Assembly: GCA_018398765.1 (NCBI GenBank)
Contig: JAHBMJ010000511.1
Span: 4,845-42,073 of the forward strand
Reading direction: 5' to 3'
Source: Chromera velia
Taxonomy: Eukaryota > Sar > Chromeraceae
DNA length: 37,229 nucleotides
This document shows, in pieces, positions 21,907-33,561 of this stretch. Made by a program: the position numbers and the translations under genes. The notes beneath the pieces were generated by a model. The model saw only the letters and a list, made by a program, of their open reading frames with translations. It had not been told where the DNA came from and did not search any database. How positions within the stretch are numbered: the first letter of the stretch is position 1; the number at the start of each line of letters is the position of its first letter.

Positions 21907-22674
21907 GAGGTTCGCATTTTTATGGGCCGTTCTCTGTTTGTCTTGACATTGCAACTTTTTCTCTCTTTCGGTGTGTGTTTGGGTGTAAGGAAGTTTCTCG
22001 TTTGGGCTGCTTAAGTATGTTTCTTTTCGGTTTTTCTCTTTTTTTTTTGTCGTCTTTTAGCCTTTTGAGTTTCATATCTCGCTGTTTTGTTCTCTTCCTT
22101 TCCAGCCTGGTCTCTCTATCCGTATGTCTTCTCTTTTTCCAATCCCCTCCCCCCCCCCTCTATGTGTGTGTATATGTGTGTGAGGGTGGCGGTCTTCTGT
22201 GTCATCACTCGTCAATAAATTTGGTTGACCCGGCCGTCGAACACGAAGTTAGCTCAGTAGTAGATCGAGAGCTTGTTGCTTACCTGAATGGCCTTCATGA
22301 CCCCCTTCTCTTCATTTATGCTTTCTGCTACCTTCTGCTGCAGGCCTCTCTACTCGATCCTTCATTGCGTGCCTGCGCAACCTGAAGAGAGTCCCACTGA
22401 CCGAGAGGCAACAGCGGGGAGGTCAAGTCGTTGAAAAACAGGAGGAGGAGCAACTTCCAAGCAGATATCAGTATCAGAACAAACGTGAGCGAGATGTGCC
22501 ACTGGGCTCAAGCTTGGTCTCATACTAGGTCTCATAGTAGCCTTGCGTTATCTACATACAATCAGGAATTCACTGGCATCACTGCCGTAAAACTCTCAAC
22601 TTAATTGGTTTCAGTCAGGTCCAGAATCAGTCTCACTGTGACACAAACTCTCTAAATCTGTTGAGTCTCTTGCA
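21907..22674. other. T-rich non-coding stretch
   Basis: Pyrimidine-rich to about 22160, then mixed sequence. A short open piece follows the CTGCTGCAG acceptor near 22342 (ASLLDPSLRACAT then stop), resembling AALLDSAPP after the acceptor at 21053. Nothing firm was found. Confidence 0.4.
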
Positions 22675-22739
22675 CCCTCCTAGATCCCCGGCTCCGCTGT
22701 ATAGGCTAAGCTAGCAATCTGAGCAGGCACAGGCCTACC
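22675..22739 (+). repeat. 65-bp dispersed repeat, copy 1
   Basis: Direct copy of 23249-23313 with the same length and 57 of 65 identical positions. It contains GATCCCCGGCTCCGC and ends GCACAGGCCTACC. Seven of eight differences are transitions. Confidence 0.85.
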
Positions 22740-23248
22740 GCCTCCCGTATATACCTACCGCCGCGTGTTGCAGGGGTATGCGATCCCAACCAAAGAACGA
22801 CTAGGTAGCATATTTTCGGGCTGGGATACAGGCCGGATCTAATTCAGAAAAACGTTCGCTCGCCGATTGAATTACTATGACTTCTCTTTTGACAGAGGAG
22901 AGTCTATGAAAGGAGACCTCTTCTTCGCTTTTTTCGTGATTTCCATGCAGTCTCCGCTGATTTCCCTTTTTTTCTCTTTCCCCGCTGCGTCCATCCGTGT
23001 CCGCGCACGCGTGTCTATGTTGTCCTTCCGGCTTCCGGATCCCTGAGTCCAGGCCCAGCCGGCCCGCTTCGCGCATGCCTGTTCGTTTCAACTGGACCTC
23101 AGTTCGAGACTCCGCTACGCTCCATTCGAACTGCCACTCCAGACTCCACACGGTCTGCCATTCTACTGCCCTTCCTGGCTTCTAGCCTGGCTTTCTACCC
23201 TGACCGTTTGTCTAGAGTCCGGTTTCAGCCGGCTCTAGGTAATATGCG

Positions 23249-23313
23249 CCCTCCCGGATCCCCGGCTCCGCCATCTAGGCTAAACTAGCAATCCGAGCAA
23301 GCACAGGCCTACC
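23249..23313 (+). repeat. 65-bp dispersed repeat, copy 2
   Basis: The second copy lies 574 bp to the right of copy 1. The DNA after it (about 23330-23720) is strongly AT-rich, so the pair may be parts of two related transposon insertions. Confidence 0.85.
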
Positions 23314-24267
23314 AGCCCCTACACCAGCCCTAGCTCTTCCCTAGTTTACTGAACCCTAAACCATTTAGTACCAGATTTACTCTAGGATTTACTTATATTA
23401 TAATTATTTTATTTTTCTTTTTTTTGTATGTTCTAGGTCTGTCAGACAATACTATCACATTTTTAGTGTATGACATTAAAATTTAACCATTAAAAAAGGA
23501 AAAATCTAGGGGAAAATATGGTTGTATATCTTATTTATTTTTCAGATAAATGATAATTTAAAAAGAGCTACTAGATGTTTACAACTTAATCATACAAAAA
23601 TTATAGCTATAAATATTAAAGAATTGAAAAAATCTGCTGTATAATCTTATTTTTTAAAAAGCTGTAAATCGTATAAATATCTAGGTAAACATATAACAAT
23701 GCTGATATAAAAAATGAATTTCTGTTGTTTGCCTTCTAAACCATTTTCCATGCAGTGGGCAATAACTTTCTAAGACATGATCAAAAGTGAATGAACTGAC
23801 TACAACTTTGAACTCCAAAACATTTTTGTGTTGGAATCAGCCTGCACAAATGGTTACACGTACCGCAAACCGTTTCACGGACTGTAAGCAAATGTAGAGG
23901 CCCTGCACGGGATGCAAGTGAGCTCAGTTGGCCAGCCACTTTTCACTTTCCCTCAATCCTTCTGTCAAGTCATGCAAAAAAATCCACTCCAGAAATTCTG
24001 TTGGTGCGATTGTACGTACTCCACTCTCTCCATTCTTCTCTTCCCTCCTTGCCCTTCCTTGCCCTGCCCTTCACTTTTCGTTTCATCCGCCCGCCAACCC
24101 AAAGCACCTTGCACCCTGCATTGACTCCTTGGGCTGAACGTCCCCCCACTTTCCCTCTCCCTCGTTTAAAGTTATCATCATTTGATCATTCGATCAACTC
24201 CCTCCCTCATGTCCATACAATCGAATCGGAAATCATGCAGCCCTCCTCGATCTCTTCCCCCCTGCCA
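23314..24267. other. AT-rich island and 3' flank of the minus-strand gene
   Basis: About 23380-23720 is very AT-rich with no frames. From 23930 the DNA becomes C/T-rich on the plus strand and probably contains the 3' UTR of the minus-strand membrane protein gene. Confidence 0.5.
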
Positions 24268-27200
24268 TCAGACGTAACCATGCACCTCCTGGGGTGCAGC
24301 ATACTGATCTGTTCCCCGTCCCCCTGCCGCACTTCTGCGACTCTCAGTGCCCCTGAAGGAGGCCCCCTCCTGCTTGACGGAGGGGTCCACAGGGTCCGCG
24401 TAGAGGTACTGGGACCGCATGAGCTGGTGGGAGGGGACGAAGGACTGTTGGTAGACTGAGGAAGCCTCTGAGTCGAGGTCTATCGGCTGGTTGGGTTTGC
24501 CTCCATACATCATGGGCTCCTGTTGCTGGCTCTGGATGAGGGAGTTGCGCAATTCAAACTCCTCCACGCTCAGTTGGGAAGCCGAGAGGTGTGCTTGAGT
24601 GACTTTTTTTATCACTCGGGGGTTCCTTTTGTTTTCTTTCAAATCAAGGGCAAACAGCATGTCCAATGACCTGCACGGGAGGGGAGAAAGAGAAAATTGT
24701 GGAAGAACGAAGAAAAAGTGAAATAAACAGAAAATTGCAACGAAAGCGTTCCTGTCGATATGCATTTCTGTCCTGTATTTTTCAAGGGTCTGGCGGAGGG
24801 ACAGAGACAAAGGTTCGGTCAAAATCTTTTTTGCTGCTTCCTCCTTCTTTGTTGTCGTGCCGCAGTCCTGAGAAAGACCTGGCCAGCCCTTGGCCGAGTA
24901 ACTTATCCATATCTCGCCCAGTCCACACTGACTGACTGACTGACTGACCCGAGGTCGAAGCCCTCGTATTCCTTTGTCTGCTCGTACCCCACACGGGTCC
25001 TCCAGAAGGCGATGTGGAGGAAGAAGAGGTCTCCTACCGCCTGCAGGACAGGAAAGGAGAGGAGAGAAATGGAGTCAGAGAAGTAATGGATGGAGATCCA
25101 TACGGCAGTGTATTCACAGGACGAGGAAAATTGTCCTGTGCTCAGAGAGGCGGACGGACAAGACCCTTAGCAGCACGCGGGGAGGAGCACACGACGGAGC
25201 TACGGAGGGTCTCACAGACTACCACAGAGAGGAAAAGGAAAGAGTGGGGCAAGGCCGAACAGAGGCCCTGACAAGAGGAAGAAAGCGAGAGAAAGATACA
25301 CAGAAAGGCAAGCGGGCCTGCATGCATGCAGGCAGACAGACAGGCAGACTGACAATGAGCATATGGACCATGCAAGCCACAACGGCAGCGATGGAGATTC
25401 CAAAGTATTGGGTGTCGTTGTCCTGCAAGAGACGAATGGAAAAGACACGCAGATATGATAATATGAGTCAAATGAAGAAACTGAGATGCAAGAAAGGAGG
25501 TACGACAGACAACCCCAAATACCGAGTGTCACGCTTGACAAAATATTTGACGAACCGATGCATATGGCAAATGACGCTTCTCAAAATTCACAGAGTCGAC
25601 CTTTCTCTATGAGTCAAAGTCGAAGGAGCGAAGAGAGGGGGGAGATCGGGGGTCGGCAGGGCGTCGGACAATGGAGCGAGATAGAGAGACTTACCAATGT
25701 TCCCGAGTATGCAGCAAGAATGCCTCCAGGAATGGTCGTCATCACCGCAAACAGCGTTCTGCATTCATTTGATGAGCACGGCAATCGCACAGTTGGGACG
25801 GGTACAACATGCATGGCGGGTATCAAAAAAGAAGGTTTCCTTTGTGGCCCTCGAGACAAGTGGTCGCTGGAAAAGGAGGAAAGGCTTCAAAAACGTGTCC
25901 TCCTCCCCCGATTCTCTTTTCGATCGGCAACCACAAGATAGAAGCCATAGAGAAAAGGACTTCCAGAAGGCACAGTTCTTCATCGCATCGAACCTCACTC
26001 GCCGCTTTAGATTTGCCAACAATTTTTTCTTCGGGTGAAGACAAATGCTTTTCCCGTCCTCGTACACAAACTGTTTCCAACATCACATACACACGTGAAA
26101 CAAAGCAAGAACTTTTTCTTTCTGTCCAGACTTTCTCACCTGGTTGTTGCGAGTCTTGCCGTTCTGAGGATGGGGTTGTTGAGGACGTCCGGTTGAGTGG
26201 CCAGGAGGAAATGCAGGCCCCCAATGGTTATCAGAGCGATGGCAACTCCAAACGCCCTCTCGCCCGCCTCCTCTGCAATCGACACAAATCAATAGAGTGT
26301 AAGCATTCGTGGTATCCCGTTGGATTTATGCATATTGACAATGTTGCCGCCTTATGGTCTCCCACCTTCTCTGCAACAAAATCTTCTCGTTCTTCTGAGA
26401 GTACTTTCGGCAACACCGCTTTTTCTCTTTGGTCAGCAAAAAAGCCTTTCAGGAGAAAGAAGACCACTTATGCACACATGAGGAGAGAAGAGGATGGATA
26501 CTTACTAGGAAGAGGATTCTTCAGTCTGAGCACTCCCACAGCCACCAGGAGGGAGGAGGTGAGAGCAGACACAATCGCCCTGCATGCAATCAGAGGGAGA
26601 GGGAGAAAATGGGAGGGCAGTCTGGCTGCATGCTCTAAGCGCAGGCTCCAAATGAGTGCACTCACAACCCCCCCTGAGGTAGGTGGACAGTAAAGAATCC
26701 AGCACTAATTTGCTTCACTATTTTTTCCCCTCTGTGCGTGTGTATGTGTGTGTGCGACACCATCCACCAGGGGACACTGGCAGGAACAGCAACCACAGCA
26801 ACAGAACAAGAAAAGATTCCCCAAAGCCCAATGCCCGCATCAGAAAGAAGACGACGAACCTGAAGAAATACGGCAGGCGTGCATTCAGCATCGGTGGGAG
26901 GTCGAAGCACCTCTCTGTGTCGCCCTCGTTGATCTTCCTCGGGTATGAGAAAGCGTCGTAGGCTTGGACAAGAAACAGAACGGCGGTCAGAGTGTGCAGA
27001 GCAAAGAAGATGTCTGGAGAGAGGAAAGTGTGTCTGAGGAAGAGAGGGAAGTAGACCATACAGAGACACAACAGCCCAAGAGCCCAGAGGGATCGGATGA
27101 GGGTATTTCCCTGCCCGACTGCTGCTGAAGAGATTTGTGCTGCTGCCATCAAACCGAAGGTGATTCCTGCGACAGCGTAAAGGGCGGGTAGTCGCTGTGC

Positions 27201-27896
27201 TGTGGCTACTGAGTCTTTCTGTCTGATGAACGACGGGTTGTCTGGACTTATGGAGTCAAAGCAGACAAGAATGTACAAGGCGTACATTCCTAGGGTGAGA
27301 AAGGCGAACGCTCGTCTGCCACTCCTTTTGCATCTGTCAAATGTTTCATAAGGTCGTGTTGCAAAGTTGCGTTTGGTTTCTTTGTCGAGCACTCTGATGT
27401 GATCAGGGTGGTAGTACTGCACCTTTCCGTATTCGGGTGCTTCGTGAGTGAACCCATCAAGGTCCACAGGCATGCTTGCTGCCCTGTTTCTCTGGAACGC
27501 ATCCATCGTTGCGTTCTTCCCCAGAATAATGGAGTCAATGGCAGAAGAAGCACGGCGAAAGGCCCCTGTTCTCATCTCGAGTCTTCTCTGTTCAGGCATG
27601 GAGGACGCCCGCATCAGAGGAATGTGCCTCCTGAGACCAGAGGCTCTTCGCCCCCCTGCTCCATCTGCAGAAGAACCGTCAACGTCTTCTGCCTGACTGG
27701 AGCTCTCGTCTGTTAGAATGTGTCTGCGTACAGGGGGGGACTCGTTGCTCAGAGCTACGATGTTAGGATGTGCACGGGGGTTTTCTCTCCGGAGTTCCAG
27801 ATCCACACTCTGGGAAAAGACCTGAGGGGCGGTGTCACGGAACCTCTGGATCAGAGGAACCGGACCGTGAAGGGAAGGGCGGCGCTCTCCCGACAT
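24268..27896 (-). CDS. Unrecognised multi-pass membrane protein, about eight transmembrane segments
   Basis: Seven exons in transcript order: 27896-26860, 26579-26506, 26272-26140, 25758-25695, 25422-25354, 25040-24949, 24670-24268 (TGA). Frame is kept at every join, giving 623 residues. About 195 N-terminal residues are polar and basic, with RRASG (83-87), MRASSMP (95-101), RRAS (114-117) and NRAASMP (137-143). Four hydrophobic segments follow at about 196-213, 235-259, 267-287 and 292-314; later exons add about four more (AIVSALTSSLLVAVGV, FGVAIALITIGGLHFLLA, TLFAVMTTIPGGILAA, FGISIAAVVACMVHML). The last exon is a soluble Gln/Ser-rich tail. Exon 1 could instead run to 26761, adding 33 hydrophobic residues, but that donor (GTGTCG) breaks the GTNNGT pattern, so GTTCGT at 26859 is preferred. 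No family was recognised; a transporter, channel or receptor-like role would be a guess. Confidence 0.8.
24931..24948 (-). repeat. (GTCA)n repeat forming a 5' splice site
   Basis: On the minus strand the tract reads GTCAGTCAGTCAGT and its first unit is the donor of the intron after exon 6 of the membrane protein gene (exon ends at 24949). Confidence 0.8.
25316..25333. repeat. 18-bp perfect palindrome with TGCATGCA core
   Basis: GCCTGCATGCATGCAGGC lies in an intron of the minus-strand gene, next to a GGCAGACA tract. Confidence 0.8.
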
Positions 27897-28747
27897 GCTT
27901 TCTTCCTTTCTGGTTGGCTTCCTTCTCTGCTTTTATCTCTTGCTGTCGAAGCTTCTTGAGGAGTGATTGAACCGTTTCGTCGAAGACTTCAGAAGGATGT
28001 CAGACCTCTGAACGGAGGAGTCAGCACCGAAAGTCGTGTCAGAAGGGAGTGAAGATCAGTCTGGTGCTCAGTCTGACAGAAAACTCTTGCTTGGTTCAAG
28101 AACAAGTGAACTAGCGGTGGCGGCTCCTTTTCGCGTGGACAGTGAGAGTTTTGGTCTTTGCTTTTCCTACGTGCAGTAAGTGGGTGATCAGGTGATCATA
28201 ATTACAAGGATCCTGACGCTCTCCACGCAACGTCCACATCGTACGTCGTATATATATATCATATATGCATATTGCATGCAGAGGTAATGAAAAAATATAC
28301 GGGAAAATGGAATTAAAGACTGCGCTCGCTGGAAGTTGCGCTCCCGCGGGCAGTTCCGTCTGACACAAAATGACAAAATGCGGCAGGAAAGTTTTTTTTT
28401 TCGCGCGCCTCGAAAAAAAAGCTTCCTCGAAATCCCCGAACCGTCAGAAAATTCCTCGAAAGGAATCTTGTGAAATCTTCAGATTAGGCAACTTCACGAT
28501 ACTTCACGTACGGTTCTCACGCAATCTCACGCAGCGAGAAGTTTCGTCCCCGCCACTGTCATAAAAAAGGTTGTGAGTACTTCAGGACAATTTCTTTGCT
28601 TTCTTCGTCGTTTCGGCTTGTTCTTGAACGAAAAGTGGTTCGTTCGTTTTTCGTCTCGTCAGGTGTTGTGCTGATTTTCGCCCAGTCTCCGCTTCCTCCA
28701 GAAACGTACAGCTGACAGGGCAGTCGTTCTTCTTTTGGTTGTCCAAA
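27897..28747. promoter_or_regulatory. Divergent promoter region between two membrane protein genes
   Basis: 851 bp separate the two start codons, which point away from each other. It contains a TATATATATATC stretch near 28248 and TGCATGCA at 28273-28280. CCTCGAAA occurs three times between about 28405 and 28462, and TTCACG/CTCACG words repeat four times at about 28491-28531. A GTGAGT at 28573 could start a 5' UTR intron of the right-hand gene. Core promoter positions are inferred. Confidence 0.55.
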
Positions 28748-31700
28748 ATGCAGGCGTCCAATCCCCAGACAATGGGAACAATGGACCTGGAGGCGGGACG
28801 GTGTGCTCCTACTTCTGTGAGGGCAGAACACCCAGAGCGTACCCCGCAGTATCGAGTTGCCTGGGAAGCGTTCTCTTCCCTTGTGGCCGCAGAATTTGTC
28901 TTCGTCCTTTTTGCAATTTTTATTCCAGACGCAGTCTCTGCAAGTCTCGGCTTTGTCGCTGTTGCATCTGCAGCGTTTGTACTCTGGAAACGGCAGATTT
29001 CAGTCCTGTTCCTGAGTTTTGTTCTCCACGCTGTCTACTTTGCCGTCACTCTGGTGATTGCGACAGGGCAACTGGGGATCTCTGCCCTCTACTACTACCA
29101 ACCCAATACTCCTCTGTGGGGAATTATTATTGGGCAGGTCACCGTTACAGGCATTTTGCTTCTGATGATGCTGGTTGTCTGTGTGATGGGCCAGTTCCGT
29201 TCGAAAGACCAGATCCTCAGGGGAGAGACGAGGGAAAGAATTGAGCGTTTCACAGACAACGTTCAAGGCGTCTCCCAACGCAGCGCCCAATTCGTGAAAC
29301 ACCAGACAGCAAATTTCAGAAGATCCGTCACAGCCCTCTCGGCTGCCGGGTATTCAGCCCTTCGTCGTATGAGCACAGGCAGCGGGGGGAACGAGGGCGA
29401 GGCTCTTCAGTCTGGTGCTGCTATCAATAAAAATTCTCTAGAGAAAGGGGGCCCCCTTGACACCCACCGTGGTTCGATCGGGTACTCCACCGCCCTCGGG
29501 GTTTCTGACGCCGAGGTCGAGGCCCTAGAGCGGGGCCAGGGCCCGCCAAGAGACTCGAAGGAAGAGGTGGGAGGGGCAGCAGAGGGAGGAGACGGATCAC
29601 CCCTGAAGGCACACGAAGAAGTGCAGGGCAGAGCGGCAGTGGAAATGCCCTCAGTGCACAGGGACGTTGTGGGTGCTGCAGGGGTAATGGATGCAGTGAA
29701 GGGTGTTCCTACAGACAAAAAGGGGCAGCAGGACGAGGAAGAGAGGAAGACAACCTTCGAGGATGAGGCCTCTCGTGGGCCTGTCCCAAGCGTCCAGGCA
29801 CCCCTGGCACCCCCCCAAGGAGTGGTCACTAGTGCCAAGACCGTCACGGAGGGGGAGGGGGAACCCGAACCTCCTGTAGACACCTCCAATGCCCCCACAG
29901 CAATTGCCCCCCTTGCCCTGGCGGGTGCGTTCTCTTCTGCAGGGCGTGCGAGTGCGGACAGAATGCTCGACCGTTCTCAGCCGTTTTCGTATGACTTCAC
30001 CAACAGAGCGCAGGAGAGCGGAGAAGAAGAGCCCCCCCTCTCTGGTCGAATCCGCGGTGAAGATCTCGAAGCCGTGCAGGGGGGAAAGAAGAAGAAAAAG
30101 AAGAAGCAGACAGAGGAAGAAGATGACAACCCCGCCGCCAACCTCTCGTCCGCATTCAACCGTCGTGCCGGTTCCGCCGACGCTCTCCGCTCTGGTCCCC
30201 CCGCCGGCTTCTTTGGAGAGTACACCGCCCCCCCCTCCGAAGTAGCTGGCCCCACACAAGGCCAAGAACCCGCCTTCAACAATTCGATGGGTGCAGAACC
30301 CCAACCGCAGTCATCGAGGGCGAGGCAGCAACAACAGGGCCCGAGGGGTGTGTTTGCAGCCCTCATGGACTCAGCTCGCTCCTTCATGTCCTCTGGAAAC
30401 CTTCGAACTCTACAGCCCCCCGCTAATCACCCGATCAATCTGCCCTCCGAGTCCCAGCAGCAAAACAACCAAAACGCACCCCCCAGGAGAATCGCCAAAA
30501 CTTCCGCCAATCTGCGCAACATACCTGGCGGAAGCGCCCCCCGATTCGCTCCTGTGTCCAAGCCCCCTGCCGCAGTGGCAGAGGAAGAAGACCAAACAGC
30601 TCCAGCAGCAGCAGCGGGAGCAGGAGGTCCGGCAGAGCTCCCCGATATGGACCCTCAACTGAAGGCAACCCTCGAGAGTCTTCCCCCCCCCCAGCAAGCA
30701 GCCCTCCTCAGATCGTTGGAGGTCAGAAACATGCCAGCACCCCCTCCCATGCCTGGTGTCGACGGTATGCGTGTGGGGTTCGCCACGCAGACCGATGGGG
30801 AGCAGCCGGGGCAAATGGTTCAAAACCCGCCCCCGCAAAGCAGCATTGAGGGTTCTGAAAGAACGGGAGGGAATAGCCTTTCCCAAACCCAGGAGAACTT
30901 GAGAGAGGCGGAGATCAGATTCCAGAGAGCGAAGGGAACACCCGCACCCCCAGGGCCTCCCATCACCACCCTGCCAATGGATGAGTTCCTCGCTCTGCAG
31001 AGACAGAGACAGGAACAGCAGAAGGGACTTGCCCGGCTGCCCAAGTCTACCTCCAGACTCACGGATGGGGGAGCCTTCGAAGGAGCAGAGAGGTACACCC
31101 AGGCCAAGAGAGGTACCGGTGAGTTCGTCTTGTTGTTGACACCTCTATTACATTTTGCTGCCCCCCCCCCTCCCTTCCCTGCTCTTCCTACCCATACATC
31201 GCCCCCTGCCTGTCTGCCCCCTGTCTGTTGCCATCCTATCTCCTTGTCTGCCTCACGCTCTCGCCTTCTGTTCAGTGAATGAGTTGATCCATCTGTACTC
31301 TTTTTCCTTCTGTCTGCCTGCCTGTGTTGAGTGTCTGTTTGTATCTTTGTCCACCGGACAATCTCACCCGGTGTCCCCCCCCGTGCATTCCCTGCATGTC
31401 TCTCCTCTCTCCACAGGCAACCGAAAGCTGGCGGCTCCTTCGAAGGCCGCCGGGCGACTTTCTGTCCAGCCTGTGGCAGAGGAGGACGAGGGAGAGGCCG
31501 ACAAGGACGAGTACTTCTCCCCCCAGGAGACGGCGACGGGAGGAGACGGAGGGGCGACAGCAGCCATCGGAGACGGCGCCGCCCTGCCTCCTCCTCGGGT
31601 GGACTCGGAGGCTGCGAGGAGAAAGAAGGAGTGGGAGGAACAGGTCAAGACCTCCCTGGCTGCTGCAGAGAGCGGAGCCAGGTCGGTTAGAAGACACCAC

Positions 31701-33490
31701 TGCATGCATCGTCATAAGAGATGATTGAGTAAGCCGTGAACAGACGCAGCACTCTTTGTGTCGGTCCTCTTCTCTTTTTCTTTTCGATGTCCCCCTTTTC
31801 TCGCGAGGGGGCCGTTTGCTGCTTGCCTCACGCCGACCGACTGGTTTTGTGACTTCTAGTCACCGTCCTCTTGCAAAAGACAAGAGACCAAACGCATGTG
31901 ATGAAACGGGAGAATTGACTGGGAGGTGGTAGTGATCCGTTTGCAGAGAAAAAAGACAGTGAGTGGCTGGTATAAAGAGCAAGTTCTTTACAGAACAGAG
32001 TTCAGTAGTACAGGTCCTTCTTTTATTTCTTCCGCTCTTCTTCCCGTTCGCTGTCCTTTTCTTTTTCTGTTGCCCTTTCTTTCTCTCTGTGTATGCAGGA
32101 ATGCTCGGCAAGTGAAGCTCGGGCAGAGGAAGGCCGACGACGTTGTGGAGGATTCGAGGGCCGAGAGGGAGAACCTTCAGGGAAATTCTCCCTCTGTACC
32201 CCCCTCCCTCTCTCCAGCACCAGCAGGAGTGAGACCCTCGTCGGCCTCCAATGCGGTTGAGCCGCGGGGCCTCTCTCCCCTCCGGAGCTACGCTGTGGTG
32301 AATGGCTGCGTAGGAGAGGTGGGAGCCTCAGTGGCACGCAGGGAGGACAGGCCGACGATGTGTTTGAAAAACCCGGAGGAAGAGGAGTCGCGTCCGATTG
32401 CCGAACTCAAGAAGGCTGCTCTCCCGAATATCTCAGCTGACGGTACCCACATTCGTCACTTGGCCAATGAACAACAGCGCGAAAAAGAAGGAGCGAGGGG
32501 AAAGGGGGATGTGACAAGTCGGGACTCTTCCCCAGACCGGGTGGCTGAGGGGGCAGCTGAGGGGGTGAGGACAGGAAACCAGACGCACATTCCCTTCGCA
32601 GGCCCCTTCCACCAACAGCAGGAACAGACGGGGACCGGAACGACCCCCCCTCTCGGGCCCTCTGGAGCTCTTGTGAGTCCTCTGTCTGTGTGTGCATGAC
32701 GCTGGTCGGCTTCTGTTTGAACGAACGGATGAATGAATGTCAAAAGGCCAGTCCTGGATTCAACGCGTGTCCCTCAACCCACTTCACTTCTCCTCTCTCT
32801 CTCCTTCCAGCAGGGCAGGCAGCTGAGCAAGTTGCCATCTTGATGCACTCCAAGACTTCATTTTCGACCGTTTTCTTAATTTTCCTTCCTGCCTGCCCCC
32901 CCCTGTATTCCTTTCCTTCGTTCTCTTTCTGTGTCGTTTTTGCACGTTGATCTCTTTCTGCACCTTTCTCCGTGTGTCGTACATCGGCCCGGTCTTTTCT
33001 CTCTGTGGGCGTTCATGCTTGCAGGCTTCACGCAGTCATATGCCTCCCTTCGTCAACCAGGCGGCTGCTGTCGTTGCGGGTTTGGGCGCAGACAGGGAGA
33101 GGGCCGGGAGTGTGAGGAGCGGTGCCGTGCTCTCCTCGCGTCGTGGCAGCGGTGCAAACACACACGGTGGGAGTGCCCTTCTGGGAGGGTACAACAAGCT
33201 CCGCGATCCGAATCGGTCAATTGTTGCCGACGCTGCGAACAAAGAAGAGGCTTTGAGGTGAGTGTTCCTTTCTACCTTTTTGTCTTCGTCTGCTGGTTCA
33301 TAATGGAATGAACATCTCCTTTTCTCTCCGAGAATGTCGAAGGACTCTGGAGAGAGTTCGTTGAGTCTGTTCAACGATGGGAGGGGAGAGGAAATGATTT
33401 GAGACATCTTCCGCGGAGAGCTGACTGCTCTTACGCTGTCTTTCGGTGTTCGACCGTGCGCACGAATGCGGAGTCACAAAGCACAACAGA

Positions 33491-33561
<71 letters not shown>

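Noticed and set aside
22244-22275. A-box-like TTAGCTCAGTAG suggesting a tRNA gene on the plus strand
   Set aside because: No box B or acceptor pairing was found within a tRNA length.
26718-26859. Extension of exon 1 of the minus-strand gene by 33 or more hydrophobic residues
   Set aside because: The needed donor GTGTCG breaks the GTNNGT pattern, while GTTCGT at 26859 keeps frame and gives one clean membrane segment with the next exon. Kept as an alternative in the annotation.
32809-32950. Extra exon behind CTTCCAG in the intron 32673-33024
   Set aside because: Its only donor would put the next exon out of frame; the direct join 32672 to 33025 keeps frame.
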